A DNA stretch of 64,000 nucleotides. Source: a bacterium D16-36 (lineage in GTDB: Bacteria > Bacillota > Clostridia > Lachnospirales > Lachnospiraceae). The stretch is from NCBI GenBank assembly GCA_003611745.1, contig RAYF01000031.1:1-64000 (forward strand). The letters are read 5' to 3'. Under the pieces are notes generated by a model that saw only the letters and a program-made list of their open reading frames with translations, did not search any database and was not told where the DNA came from. Positions 1-9,460 of this stretch are shown in pieces; position 1 is the first letter of the stretch; every line of letters begins with the position of its first letter. A program made the translations under genes and the position numbers.

Positions 1-195
1 CCTAAAGATTTCACCGATTTCATTCCCTGTACTGCCGGCTTCCGGATTTTTCTTAATAATCAGGAGGTCAATCTGCAAAGGTTTTGTATTAAGATTGTGC
101 TCTTTTTCAAAGATTAGTTTGTTCCGGTCCTCCCTGAACTCAAGATCCATTGCCCCGACAAAGCCGGGATGCCACTGGGCATTTGTATCTTTCAT
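1..195 (-). CDS. Hypothetical protein, N-terminal 65 residues (3' end outside window)
   Basis: The reverse strand is open from an ATG at 195 to the window edge, and the start is preceded by GAGGGG about five bases upstream. The visible peptide begins MKDTNAQWHPGFVGAMDLEF and is rich in charged residues, with no signal peptide or membrane segment. I do not recognise a characterised family. The style (short, charged, ending in IDLLIIKKNP) resembles uncharacterised nuclease-fold proteins that are common in Lachnospiraceae, but that is only an impression. A good sigma-A-type promoter lies directly upstream, so it is probably an independent transcription unit downstream of, and separate from, the flippase operon. 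Confidence 0.55.
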   Translation of the reverse strand, partial: MKDTNAQWHPGFVGAMDLEFREDRNKLIFEKEHNLNTKPLQIDLLIIKKNPEAGSTGNEIGEIFR

Positions 196-221
196 GCCGT
201 CCCCTCTCTTTCGTTTCGTAA

Positions 222-250
222 ATTATAACATTTCTTTACTCCTATTTCAA
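222..250 (-). promoter_or_regulatory. Sigma-A-type promoter for the leftmost gene
   Basis: On the minus strand TTGAAA (245-250) is followed after 17 bases by a perfect TATAAT (222-227). The start codon of the downstream gene is at 195, giving a short leader. Confidence 0.6.
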
Positions 251-299
251 CTATACCGCCAGAACGTTTTTTATAATATTATAGAAAAATAACCCTCTT

Positions 300-1730
300 T
301 TATAATTTATTAGAAGTGGTGCGTTTAATAAAGCTTTGAAGTTTTTTTATATTTATAAGAAACATAAATGCAAGATAACAGAATCCTCCAATACTTATTT
401 GCAGAAATGTTTCCTTGATGCCTGTATAACCCATTGTTCCTGCATATCGTACCGCAATAAACATAATAAGGGATGATATCATACTTGTTATGCCTTTTTT
501 TAATAAACTCATATTTCCTATTTCTTTTCTCATGCAGCGATACTGTAAATAGAATACTGCAAATTCAGCGATTACGGTTCCGACAGCTGCCCCATAGATA
601 CCTATTATAGGAATCAACAGAAAATTTAAAACAATATCAAGCAAAGCTGCTGCGGTATAGGAAACCGTCAGTTCCCGTGTACGGTTAAATGCCGTCAGGT
701 ATTGTATCCCTGTTACATTGGACAAAGACACTGGCAGTATGGCAATTGATAATATTTGCAAAACAGGGATGCAAGGAATAAACTCTTCTCCTAAAAACCA
801 TGGAATAAAGCTGTCCGAGATTCCAACCAGCCCTAAAGTAAGAGGAAAAGCAATGATGAGCATGAAACTGGTAGAACGGTTCAAATATTTTTTTACTGAA
901 TCCATATTCCCTTTTGCATATTCATTAGAAATTCTGGGTAACAATACAGTTGATAAGGAGCTGGCAACTACTAAAGGCATTTTAGAAATACTCTGCCCCT
1001 GATCATAATACCCTACACTCTTTACATTATCTGTTAACAATTTTATCATTGTTTTGTCGAACAAAACATAAAGACTGGTCGCTGCCTGTGGTAAAAATAG
1101 TTTAATAATTGGGATAATATGTTTTGATATATCTGATATTTCTAGTTTTACATACTTTATATACTTTTTTGCCTTTGGCAGCATGATTAAAATCCCTAGA
1201 AATAGACTTCCGCCGTTTATTAATATATACAGTCCTACATCACCGCTATCCTTTACGAGGAGAAAAACCAGCAGTGTACTAATTATCTTTAGTATGCTGT
1301 TCCTTATTACAATTATCTTCATTTCCTCTATGCCTATAAATAGCCATGAGATGTCAAAAAAATTGAATGCCAGCAAAAAAATATGTAGTATGAAATAATG
1401 CCCGTATTCTGAGGCCAAAACTAAAATAAGATAGAATAAAAAGCAGATAGCAAATAGAATAGCCCTTAAAATGCAAAGGCTTTCAAATGTTTTTGATAAT
1501 TCTTTCTGCCCCTTCGTATTACTATAAGCAATTTCACGGCTTGAATACGTACTAAGCCCTAACATGCCGAATGTTGAAAACAGCAGGACCACAGAATTTG
1601 TATAGCTATAAATGCCAAGGGATTTTACTCCCAGAGTTCTTGACAAATATGGCATCAATATAATAGGTATAACACTTACCAAGGCCTGATAAGAAATGTT
1701 ATAAAAGAAATTTTTTGCTACTTTGCTCAT
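300..1730 (-). CDS. Oligosaccharide flippase (Wzx / polysaccharide biosynthesis MATE-like family)
   Basis: A 476-residue polytopic membrane protein, likely moving a polyprenyl-diphosphate-linked oligosaccharide across the membrane. About 12-14 hydrophobic segments are visible. The N-terminus (MSKVAKNFFYNISYQALVSV, then PYLSRTLG) and the internal sequence FDKTMIKLLTDNVKSVGYYD are characteristic of the Wzx/RfbX family. The start at 1730 is chosen because this is where family similarity begins and AGGAA lies about ten bases upstream. It sits five bases beyond the preceding GT2 stop, so it is the last gene of the leftward glycan operon. A second, only distantly similar flippase is encoded at 19874, so the two operons may export different lipid-linked glycans. 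Substrate cannot be read from the sequence. Confidence 0.88.
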   Translation of the reverse strand: MSKVAKNFFYNISYQALVSVIPIILMPYLSRTLGVKSLGIYSYTNSVVLLFSTFGMLGLSTYSSREIAYSNTKGQKELSKTFESLCILRAILFAICFLFYLILVLASEYGHYFILHIFLLAFNFFDISWLFIGIEEMKIIVIRNSILKIISTLLVFLLVKDSGDVGLYILINGGSLFLGILIMLPKAKKYIKYVKLEISDISKHIIPIIKLFLPQAATSLYVLFDKTMIKLLTDNVKSVGYYDQGQSISKMPLVVASSLSTVLLPRISNEYAKGNMDSVKKYLNRSTSFMLIIAFPLTLGLVGISDSFIPWFLGEEFIPCIPVLQILSIAILPVSLSNVTGIQYLTAFNRTRELTVSYTAAALLDIVLNFLLIPIIGIYGAAVGTVIAEFAVFYLQYRCMRKEIGNMSLLKKGITSMISSLIMFIAVRYAGTMGYTGIKETFLQISIGGFCYLAFMFLINIKKLQSFIKRTTSNKL

Positions 1731-1734
1731 AAAA

Positions 1735-2547
1735 CTAATATTTCCTTTTAATATTATCATTTATTTTCTGCAGGATATCTATTATTTTGTAAACAAGAGT
1801 TTTTTTACCTGACAAACTGTTCTTAATAAAGTTATAAGATGATTTTCTCATTTTTGTGTTTGCTTTTACGATTTCTAATATTTCTGCAACAGAAGCATTC
1901 ATTGCCTCACTATTCATAGAAGCGTTGCTTCCTACAAAACAATGCGTATATATCGTTTCAGGGTTTATCTTAATTTTGGCTCCATTATAAAGTAACAGCA
2001 TCCACAAAAGATAATCGTCAGCACCATTATTTTTCACGATTCTTTTAAACCAAATTTCTGGTATACATTTTTTCTTAATAAGGCATTGTCCGGGTGATGT
2101 AATTCTATTGCCGAATATGATATGGAAGAGAAGGTGCTTTGCAGTCCATTGTACAATTCGAAATCTATATAGAATTAATTTTTCACTATCTGACTCTATG
2201 TAACCATTCGAAATAATCATGTCAGCTTTCCCTATTTTTGACAGCTGGCTTATTAGGAAGTTATCATTAATTTCATCATCCTGGTCAAGCATAAGAATAA
2301 ATTCGCCATGTGAATGGGAAATTCCATGAACTCTGGAATAATGTATCCCCATATTCTTTTTATTGCTGATTGAAATAATTTTTATAACAGAACTATTAAC
2401 CAAATCATCTATATTTATTTGGGGGCTGTCATTAACCAATATTAATTCAACCGCACAGCATATATTTTCAGCATTTCTTTCTATCATCCTAATCAAATTA
2501 GGGATATATTTTCTTCCATTATAGATTGGCACGATTACAGAAATCAT
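1735..2547 (-). CDS. Glycosyltransferase family 2
   Basis: A 270-residue GT-A fold enzyme that likely adds one sugar to the growing lipid-linked glycan on the cytoplasmic face. It opens with MISVIVPIYNGRKYIPNLI, the usual GT2 nucleotide-binding beginning. The metal-binding DxD equivalent is seen as LMLDQDDE near residue 85. The start at 2547 is preferred over longer options because GGAGGAAGAG immediately precedes it. It overlaps nothing, lies 44 bases downstream of the GT8 gene, and ends five bases before the flippase start, so these are co-transcribed. Donor and acceptor are unknown. Confidence 0.85.
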   Translation of the reverse strand: MISVIVPIYNGRKYIPNLIRMIERNAENICCAVELILVNDSPQINIDDLVNSSVIKIISISNKKNMGIHYSRVHGISHSHGEFILMLDQDDEINDNFLISQLSKIGKADMIISNGYIESDSEKLILYRFRIVQWTAKHLLFHIIFGNRITSPGQCLIKKKCIPEIWFKRIVKNNGADDYLLWMLLLYNGAKIKINPETIYTHCFVGSNASMNSEAMNASVAEILEIVKANTKMRKSSYNFIKNSLSGKKTLVYKIIDILQKINDNIKRKY

Positions 2548-2591
2548 CTCTTCCTCCATACATATTTTATTAAGGCAAAAACCTTGCAAAT

Positions 2592-3569
2592 TTATATCAT
2601 ATGTTCCGTTATGAATTTCAATATTTTTAAAAATATTTTCTTAGGCAAATGCAAATACAGTAATCTCTCAAACCTAAAGAGGGGTGTACGTTTTTTTCTT
2701 CTATCAGGAAGATTTTTCCACAGGGAAATATTTTTCCATTTTAAGTATTCATCCCTGAGAGGATGGTAGCTGCCTTCATCCCAAGGATAATCTCCAACAG
2801 CCCTAATATAATGAATGATTCTTGTATCGGCTCTCCCCTCTTTGATTTCCTCCATGGAATAATACTGATATGTTCCATATACTTTATAATAGATATCATC
2901 TGGGTACATAAAATGGACTCCTTGGAAATTATATTTAGGATTCATCTTCTGGATGTTGTCACAAAAGAAATCGTTGAGTAAATCTTGGTCATTCATTGAA
3001 TATCTATGAATATTTTTTTCTAAATGATCAATCATATTATGGAAAAAAAGATTATGCCCCTCAAAATACCGCAGATTAAAAAACATAATTCCTGCATTAA
3101 AATAATATTGGTTTTGTTCTATTTTTAAACGTTTTAATCGTGGGAAAGCCAGTGCATCAATTACACATGCCATGGCTTTCCCATGGAAATTAAAATAGCA
3201 CAGCTCTTTTAAACTACCTACTATTAAGGTATCACTATCAATATACAATAAAGTATCAATTTTCCCTATTAGTTCTTTTATAATAAAAATTTTAATCCAT
3301 GTAGCAAGAGAGCCATTCCAAGGTCTTGCGTCCATTTTTCTTATTTGTTCTAAAGAACTTTGGACATTCATATAAATGATTTTTCTATTGTACTTTTCTA
3401 CAGTGGCATTTAGCATTTGTATATTTTCTTTGGCGACATCCATTGCAGCGCAATATATATTTATAGCACCTATATCTTTATTATTTTCACACAAGGATAA
3501 CATGGATATTCCTGCATAGGGTGCATAGTTATTATCAAATTGATATAATACATTTAATATTTCTGCCAT
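2592..3569 (-). CDS. Glycosyltransferase family 8 (LgtC/GspA-like)
   Basis: A 325-residue retaining glycosyltransferase of the GT8 family. The beginning LNVLYQFDNNYAPYAGISML matches the donor-binding strand of LgtC-like enzymes. LLYIDSDTL (about residue 112) contains the DxD motif, NAGIMFFNL is the conserved acceptor-region motif, and NDQDLLNDFF follows. The C-terminus is basic with hydrophobic patches, consistent with peripheral membrane binding. The start is supported by GGGAGGG five bases upstream. It is a close paralogue of the gene at 5555-6547 in the same operon, sharing most of these motifs word for word, which suggests duplication followed by a change of linkage specificity. GT8 enzymes usually transfer glucose or galactose, but the sugar is not determinable here. 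Confidence 0.88.
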   Translation of the reverse strand: MAEILNVLYQFDNNYAPYAGISMLSLCENNKDIGAINIYCAAMDVAKENIQMLNATVEKYNRKIIYMNVQSSLEQIRKMDARPWNGSLATWIKIFIIKELIGKIDTLLYIDSDTLIVGSLKELCYFNFHGKAMACVIDALAFPRLKRLKIEQNQYYFNAGIMFFNLRYFEGHNLFFHNMIDHLEKNIHRYSMNDQDLLNDFFCDNIQKMNPKYNFQGVHFMYPDDIYYKVYGTYQYYSMEEIKEGRADTRIIHYIRAVGDYPWDEGSYHPLRDEYLKWKNISLWKNLPDRRKKRTPLFRFERLLYLHLPKKIFLKILKFITEHMI

Positions 3570-3631
3570 ATAACCCTCCCCAAATTATTTCTGATGATTC
3601 TTTAAATCTCTGTAAAAAATCAATAGAAAAA

Positions 3632-5512
3632 TTAAGACAGCCGCTCTAGATTATAGTAATAAATTGCACCCTGACCGGGCATTGTACTCTGCTTACGCTC
3701 ACCAATGTCATAATATTTGGTGATGTTTTTTAATATTGCTGGTTCATCTGAATAGAATTGTTTAATGACTAATAATACAGCCTGCTTTTTTAATTTTTTT
3801 GATTTTTTCAATTCAGCTAAATCTTTCTGATATACCGTGTTTAAGTCAATGCAAGAATTATTTTTAACAAAGGTTCTGCATTCTTTTTCCAAATCCCAAT
3901 AGAAATCTAAAGAATGGCCTTCAAAGCAATGGTATGCCACCCCTTCATATGTGTTGCCACAGCTGTATTCGCCGCCTATGATAATATCCATATTCCCGTC
4001 ATATGCGTTTTCTCTTAAGATATTATCAAACGCTTTATCTAAATATGTGGTCTGGTTATTGTAAATACCAATATCTAAGACTGGTGAATAATGTCCTCCC
4101 CATTCTGTGTGTATCATATAAGTATTGTCAGATGTTTTAACCTTATCAAAAGCGAAAAGAGTAATAGGGTCAATTGTTACAAATGCCTGAGCTAAAAAGA
4201 GTAACGAGATAAAACTTAGCAAAAGGTATTTTTTATTGTTGTTACGGATATGCAATATTATTATCAGCATGCAAAAGACTGCAAACATTGCTATGACAAG
4301 AATATATCTTGAGTTATTTATGGTTATATAAATGCTGTTAAAAATCAACAAGAAGAAAATGCTTATTCCCCCTGCAAAAACTGTTCTGTTTTCTTGAAAG
4401 AATGAACGAAGTATCCCCCTCTTAACAGACAAGAATATTCCTATAATTATAATTACTGATACAATCCAATAAAAATTCAAAACAAATGCAGTTTTAAGCT
4501 TTTGTATAATATATAAAATATTAAATCCAAAATAATTATCATTTCCCCCATTTTCGCCTACAGTTATCGAGCTCCACATTCCTATGTCAGGAGAAGTGTT
4601 TACCCAGATTAAATAATAAAACATAATTAAACCTGCAAAATATCCCCCTATTAATGTCTTATCCAAAAATAAATCAGTCAGACGTTTTAAAAGGGAACCA
4701 TTTCCTGATAGTAATGAAATAATGGCATAACCAATAAAAAATCCTAGTATCATAATAGCTCCAACCTCTTTTGTCTGAACTAGAATGCATGAAAAAAAGA
4801 AAAATAACAGGTTATATCCAAAACTATTAAAAAATAATATATAGATAAAAAATATTCCAATGCCAAAATCAAGGCTCAGTCCATAAAATGTACCTAAAAA
4901 CATTGGTTCCATTGAGAACAATAATGTGGCTAATGCGATGATGAATGGAGAAATTTTTGGAAAAATTTTTTGTAATAACTTATATACAAAAATTATTGCA
5001 AATTCTACCAAAATTAAATTAATTATATTCACGCCAATTATGCTATCAGGGAAGCAAAATGCTCCCATAGCTAAAAAAAATGCGTACCCCAAGGAAGGAT
5101 GGGAGCACAAGCGAAAAGATAGTAAATAAGATTTCAAGGTAAAGTCAAACTGGCTGCAACCCTTGATTACCTCCTTTAAATATGTATCGCTGTCCCATCT
5201 GGGAAGAGTATTAAATTGAATGAGGCGTAGTAATGTACTTATTGCAACTACAATTATGAGAAAACGATAGTTGAAAAAAAACTGCTTTATCATTGCCCTG
5301 TTCCACTGAATAGATTTAGCCAATATAAATGTTGTTGCAAAAAAGGGGAGCAATGATACTAAGTCAAATAAAACGATATTAATGGTCTTGGTTGATTTGT
5401 TTGCAATTGGTGAGAATGTTGCTGACATTGCAAAAATACATAGACAAAAAAATATCACCCATATTTGTATCATTAGTTTTTTGTTATGAATCAGCTTTTT
5501 GATATATTCCAT
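3632..5512 (-). CDS. GT-C fold membrane glycosyltransferase (ArnT/PMT-like)
   Basis: A 626-residue protein with roughly 11-12 transmembrane segments followed by a soluble C-terminal domain of about 190 residues. The first extracytoplasmic loop has TLPRWDSDTYL, where the acidic residue sits as in dolichyl-phosphate-mannose and ArnT-like transferases. These enzymes use polyprenyl-phosphate sugars on the outer face of the membrane. A paralogue is encoded at 12048 in the divergent operon: both share PRWD, then FDFTL, then an HPS-G-Y segment, and both end in a globular domain with YYW/YY-rich blocks. GGAGG precedes the start by about eight bases. Probable role: decorating a surface glycan or teichoic-type polymer after export. 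Confidence 0.78.
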   Translation of the reverse strand: MEYIKKLIHNKKLMIQIWVIFFCLCIFAMSATFSPIANKSTKTINIVLFDLVSLLPFFATTFILAKSIQWNRAMIKQFFFNYRFLIIVVAISTLLRLIQFNTLPRWDSDTYLKEVIKGCSQFDFTLKSYLLSFRLCSHPSLGYAFFLAMGAFCFPDSIIGVNIINLILVEFAIIFVYKLLQKIFPKISPFIIALATLLFSMEPMFLGTFYGLSLDFGIGIFFIYILFFNSFGYNLLFFFFSCILVQTKEVGAIMILGFFIGYAIISLLSGNGSLLKRLTDLFLDKTLIGGYFAGLIMFYYLIWVNTSPDIGMWSSITVGENGGNDNYFGFNILYIIQKLKTAFVLNFYWIVSVIIIIGIFLSVKRGILRSFFQENRTVFAGGISIFFLLIFNSIYITINNSRYILVIAMFAVFCMLIIILHIRNNNKKYLLLSFISLLFLAQAFVTIDPITLFAFDKVKTSDNTYMIHTEWGGHYSPVLDIGIYNNQTTYLDKAFDNILRENAYDGNMDIIIGGEYSCGNTYEGVAYHCFEGHSLDFYWDLEKECRTFVKNNSCIDLNTVYQKDLAELKKSKKLKKQAVLLVIKQFYSDEPAILKNITKYYDIGERKQSTMPGQGAIYYYNLERLS

Positions 5513-5554
5513 AACTTAAATCCTCCATAGGCTAAACAATATAGTGCTTCAATC

Positions 5555-6547
5555 TTATTTTATGCTTTTCTTTTTTTCCAGATGTTTTACATAACTAAAT
5601 AAACTTAAAAAAGCATACTTAGGAAGCAATCGATAAAGTAAAATCTCAATTTTGAAAAATAAAGTCCTTGTCTGTTCCCTTTGTGGAATATTATTCCATA
5701 AAGATTTAGCTTTCCATGCATTAAATAATTTTTGTAAAGGATGAAAATTGTTTTTCTCCCAAGGATAATTGCCTAAAACCCGTAAAAAGTGGACAATCTT
5801 TACGTGTTTGCGGGCATAGGATATTTCTTCTTTAGAATAATAATCAAACTTTTTATATACTTTAAAATATGTTTTGTCAGAATACATATAGTGTATCCCC
5901 TGAAAATTATACTGGGGACTTAAGCGTAATATGTTGCCGTTAAAGAAATCATTCAATAAATCCTGATCATTTACTTGATATCGGTAAATATTCTTTTTCA
6001 AATGCATAAGCATTTTTTTATAAAAATCTTTATGAGTGTAAAAGTAATCTAAATTAAAAAACATAATACCTGCATTATAGTAATACTTATTAATTTTTAT
6101 ATTTAGCCTGTCAAGATGTTCAAAACCGAGGCTGTCGATTACCGCTGCCATCGCTTTGCCTTTAAAATCAAAGCCACATAACTCTCTAAGCGAACCTAGT
6201 ACTAATGTATCGCAATCAATATATAGAAGGTTGCTGATTTTACCGATTAACTCCTCAATGACAAATATTTTCATCCAGGTAGCTAATGAATTATTCCATT
6301 CCCTAGCATTTAGTTTTTTTATGGTATCTATCGCTTTGGATGTATCAAGAAATATAATATGTCGTTTATATTTATCTGCATTCTCTAAAATGAGCTGTTT
6401 ATTCCTTTCGCTCACATTCATTGTCGCGCAGTAAATATTTAATTCATCTATATCTCTGTTATTTTCAAATAAAGAAAGCATGGAAATGCCAGCATAAGGC
6501 GCGTAATTGTCATCAAATTGATAGAGAACGTTTAATTCATTACTCAT
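5555..6547 (-). CDS. Glycosyltransferase family 8, paralogue of 2592-3569
   Basis: A 330-residue GT8 enzyme. It starts MSNELNVLYQFDDNYAPYAG, carries LLYIDCDTL (DxD) near residue 115, NAGIMFFNL, NDQDLLNDFF and a final lysine-rich tail. It aligns along its whole length with the GT8 gene two positions downstream, and only the GT-C gene separates them. The start at 6547 is preferred because an AGGAAA site lies about eight bases upstream; the longer reading would start inside the upstream gene's tail. It lies 14 bases after the HAD gene, clearly in the same operon. Sugar specificity is unknown. Confidence 0.88.
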   Translation of the reverse strand: MSNELNVLYQFDDNYAPYAGISMLSLFENNRDIDELNIYCATMNVSERNKQLILENADKYKRHIIFLDTSKAIDTIKKLNAREWNNSLATWMKIFVIEELIGKISNLLYIDCDTLVLGSLRELCGFDFKGKAMAAVIDSLGFEHLDRLNIKINKYYYNAGIMFFNLDYFYTHKDFYKKMLMHLKKNIYRYQVNDQDLLNDFFNGNILRLSPQYNFQGIHYMYSDKTYFKVYKKFDYYSKEEISYARKHVKIVHFLRVLGNYPWEKNNFHPLQKLFNAWKAKSLWNNIPQREQTRTLFFKIEILLYRLLPKYAFLSLFSYVKHLEKKKSIK

Positions 6548-6561
6548 GATTCTTTTTCCTC

Positions 6562-8235
6562 TCATACTTTATAATATAGAAATAATGGATTGATAATTTC
6601 ATATAATTTATTTAAAATCGGAAGCTGAAAGCTTTTGGAAAGGAAGCCGCCTTTCCAACAAGCGTTTTGTAATTCCCTTGCAAAAGCAAACAGATTTAAA
6701 TTCGATACCTTTCTGCCGGATATATATTCATATTCTGTTCCGCTGCCTACAAATTCTTTTGATAATATATCTAAATCTTCAGATTTTGGATGCATACATA
6801 AATTAAGCAGTGGCTTTAACAAAAAATCCGATGAATAATTAAAATTTGAAAATTCAGAATTTTTCCATTCTGAAACAAATTTCAATGCCCCTGCCTGAAT
6901 CTTTCTTATGATTTCACCGTTGGGGTTAGGCTGGGAGAGTATAGGAAAAACATTCCCATTGGACGCTGTATAACTTTCCGTGGTTCCGTGCAAAGTATCT
7001 GAAAATAAAAGTTCAATAAAACCTGCATTCATATATATTTTAGCCCGTGTATTACGGTTAACAGCAATATACCCGTTTCCTGCATTTTTGACATTTTTGT
7101 AAAAAGCTTTAAAAGTCCCAAAATAAAATCCGTAGATATCAGCAAATTCCGCAGATATCTCCCTTAACATCTTATGAAGCCGCCCGCTCCATCCAATATC
7201 AATAATTGCTACTTTTCCATACATCATGTTTTGTTTCAAATATTGGATAAGAAGGTTCTTTTGATTTTTCTGGTTTCTATACGCATTTTTTACAGATTTG
7301 CTGGACAGTGACAAATAGTATATTTCTAAATTATTCTGGTTACTTAGCAGCTCATAAGCCTTTTTAATTAGATAGCCGTCTCTTGATAGAAAATATACTT
7401 TATTAATATCATTATTTTTCAATTCAATTTCTAACCAACGGACAAAATAATACAGAATAGGCCCTAACACCTCATACCCTGTTTTTTCTGCTGTATTTTC
7501 GATGAAGGCAAGTCTGTTATTTATTGATTGATACAGAATATTCTTTTCTGCAGAAAGTTTTACTTTCTGGTTTGAATATTTTAATCTATCGTTTATATTT
7601 GGAATCAGAATGGAGGATATTCCATTCTTCTGAGCGCCAAGTATGTCTGCTTTATAATTATCTCCAATATGAATCACCTTATCGGGAGTTATGTCATTTT
7701 TTGTTAAAAAAATTTGAAAAAGCTTCCCGTTTCCTTTAGATGCATTGTGCTCTTGGGAGACATATATTTTTTCTATATTGTATCCGCATTTTTCTAACAT
7801 TTTCCGAATACATTCTTCCGGAAGATACATATCAGATATTGCGTATATCTTTTTTCCAGCTTCTAAGCAGTATTTGTAAACTTCATAAATGGTTTTGTTT
7901 ACTACAGCACATTTCAGTTCCATTCTGCATTCGATATTTTTTACCATATCTTTATTTTTAATATGTAGAACATTGTAAATATCATTTAAGTTAACATCTT
8001 TATTGGGATGATTCTTTCTAACTATTTTAGGTGCATGTAATCGCTCCCTATAAAAATATACTGGCAGATGCTGATTTGTTTTACGAAAATATTCTTCATC
8101 CACTAATGAAACCATGTCTTTAAAAGATTTAATATCGCGCTTGACTAATGTATCAAAAACATCGAAAGTCACTAACTGATAAGGTTCAATGGATTTTATA
8201 ATCTCTTGGCTGTCCAAATTTTTGATTATATTCAT
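6562..8235 (-). CDS. Large HAD-superfamily protein of polysaccharide loci (COG5610-like)
   Basis: A 557-residue cytoplasmic protein. The first ~230 residues are a HAD phosphatase-type domain: TFDVFDTLVKR supplies the nucleophile/acid Asp pair, ISDMYLP the second motif, and GDNYKADILGAQKNG the C-terminal acidic motif. The remaining ~320 residues form a second domain of unknown role that includes VYFLSRDGYLIKKA and IDIGWSGRLHKML. Proteins of this architecture are regularly found in capsule and O-antigen clusters, but I know of no defined substrate. The start at 8235 is chosen because AGGAAGGAG precedes it. A longer reading to 8322 would overlap licD but adds a low-complexity stretch lacking HAD similarity. 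Confidence 0.72.
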   Translation of the reverse strand: MNIIKNLDSQEIIKSIEPYQLVTFDVFDTLVKRDIKSFKDMVSLVDEEYFRKTNQHLPVYFYRERLHAPKIVRKNHPNKDVNLNDIYNVLHIKNKDMVKNIECRMELKCAVVNKTIYEVYKYCLEAGKKIYAISDMYLPEECIRKMLEKCGYNIEKIYVSQEHNASKGNGKLFQIFLTKNDITPDKVIHIGDNYKADILGAQKNGISSILIPNINDRLKYSNQKVKLSAEKNILYQSINNRLAFIENTAEKTGYEVLGPILYYFVRWLEIELKNNDINKVYFLSRDGYLIKKAYELLSNQNNLEIYYLSLSSKSVKNAYRNQKNQKNLLIQYLKQNMMYGKVAIIDIGWSGRLHKMLREISAEFADIYGFYFGTFKAFYKNVKNAGNGYIAVNRNTRAKIYMNAGFIELLFSDTLHGTTESYTASNGNVFPILSQPNPNGEIIRKIQAGALKFVSEWKNSEFSNFNYSSDFLLKPLLNLCMHPKSEDLDILSKEFVGSGTEYEYISGRKVSNLNLFAFARELQNACWKGGFLSKSFQLPILNKLYEIINPLFLYYKV

Positions 8236-8318
8236 TGTTGCAGCTCCTTCCTGCTGATTTAAATATTCTATATGGCCAGAGCTTGCGGCTTGTCCAATTT
8301 GGCTTTGTATGGCAGCAA

Positions 8319-9143
8319 TCATTTCATGTGCTGTGCAACCCGTTCATGCTCTGGCGGAAGCTTCATGTAGTTGCCATATGTAGATTTTAGAACCATATCG
8401 TAATCCAAAGGTGCATGGTAGGGAATTCTATCAATTGATACAGTGGTGCCATTTTGGTACCATTCCTTTTTTCTTCTTTTTATTATGTCTTTTGGAGGAA
8501 AGTTACTATAAAAGTAATAATGCCCTGATTGCTTTCTGTAATATTGAGCGTGGTAATTATATTTCTGAATAATCCAGTCCCTGCTTAAATGCTTTCCTAT
8601 ACGTGATAAATACCAAATGACAATTTTAGGGAAAGTGCTGTATTCGCTAAAATCAATAAATTTTCGGTGTCCCATTGCCAATCCGTAATATAATGTTAAA
8701 AAAGAGCATTGTATTTTATGCTTTAATACATTGTCAGGTGTATTATCAAGGATAAATATATCTAATGCAGGTTTTCCCCAAATATTTCTGGCTGCCTTCT
8801 TTCCGACCTTTTCATATGTATTGATATCTGCCGTGTCATTCTTGTAAACAATTCTGATATTATAATCAAGCCATTTCCCGCCAAGGAAGTCTTCTGGTTT
8901 ATGCAGTATAAAATCCCCATGTTTCCATTCAATTTCTGTAGCGCTTATAAACTTTTCATAATTATCCCTCGTAAAGCTTATGTCCACATCATCATCCCAT
9001 GGAATAAAAGAACCATGGCGGACAGCACCAAGCAGTGCACCACAGTCTAAGTAATAGCAGATGTTATATTTTTTACAAACACGGTCAACCTCATCCAATA
9101 TCATTCTATTAATTTCCTGTACTTCCTTAATATTCTTAGCCAT
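8319..9143 (-). CDS. LicD-family phosphotransferase (phosphocholine or similar group onto glycan)
   Basis: A 274-residue LicD/fukutin-type nucleotidyltransferase-fold enzyme, the first gene of the leftward operon. The diagnostic block is visible: YYLDCGALLGAVRHGSFIPW followed by DDDVDI, giving the metal-binding acidic residues around 50-55. LicD enzymes transfer phosphocholine from CDP-choline to sugars of teichoic acids or glycans; other phospho-alcohols are possible in this family. No choline kinase or cytidylyltransferase gene is present in the window, so the donor would have to come from elsewhere. The start is supported by AAGGAG about ten bases upstream. Confidence 0.85.
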   Translation of the reverse strand: MAKNIKEVQEINRMILDEVDRVCKKYNICYYLDCGALLGAVRHGSFIPWDDDVDISFTRDNYEKFISATEIEWKHGDFILHKPEDFLGGKWLDYNIRIVYKNDTADINTYEKVGKKAARNIWGKPALDIFILDNTPDNVLKHKIQCSFLTLYYGLAMGHRKFIDFSEYSTFPKIVIWYLSRIGKHLSRDWIIQKYNYHAQYYRKQSGHYYFYSNFPPKDIIKRRKKEWYQNGTTVSIDRIPYHAPLDYDMVLKSTYGNYMKLPPEHERVAQHMK

Positions 9144-9210
9144 TATTACTATTCTCCTTATTTATAGTACAGTTATAGCCTTATTCAAAAGGGGGAGAAT
9201 ATCAGGTGAG

Positions 9211-9243
9211 AAATCCCGAAGAGGGCCCCTTAGGGACTTTTAC
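9211..9243 (-). repeat. Left copy of inverted 33-bp palindrome (leader hairpin of licD operon)
   Basis: Read on the minus strand this is AAAAGTCCCTAAGGGGCCCT followed by CTTCGGGATTTCT. It matches the right copy at 28 of 33 positions in the same orientation relative to outgoing transcription. One difference pair is compensatory (a T-A pair replaced by C-G), which favours a selected RNA hairpin. It lies 67 bases upstream of licD. The shared core TAAGGGGCCCTCTT is 14 bp. Confidence 0.6.
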
Positions 9244-9399
9244 AGCAGGTACAATGCCAAAATTTGCAAAAAAGTACTTAATCTGCCACAATTCAGCCAC
9301 AAAAAAGGAAATAGTTACTACATATTAGGGATAATATGTTCAAGAAAAGTGCCAATTGGATTACGAATTTAGTCAAAATGTAGAAAAAACAGCATTGTC

Positions 9400-9429
9400 T
9401 TGACAATTTATATCAAGAAGGGTTACTAT
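9400..9429 (+). promoter_or_regulatory. Probable promoter of the rightward glycan operon
   Basis: Perfect TTGACA at 9400-9405, an 18-base spacer, then TACTAT at 9424-9429. Transcription would start near 9436 and run into the 33-bp palindrome at 9461 within about 25 nucleotides. Confidence 0.5.
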
Positions 9430-9460
9430 ATCAGCTAAAGGGCAGAGAAAGTAGTAGAGT

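Noticed and set aside
9061-9372. Open frame across the divergent promoter region
   Set aside because: It overlaps licD on the opposite strand, has no ribosome binding site and runs through the palindromes.
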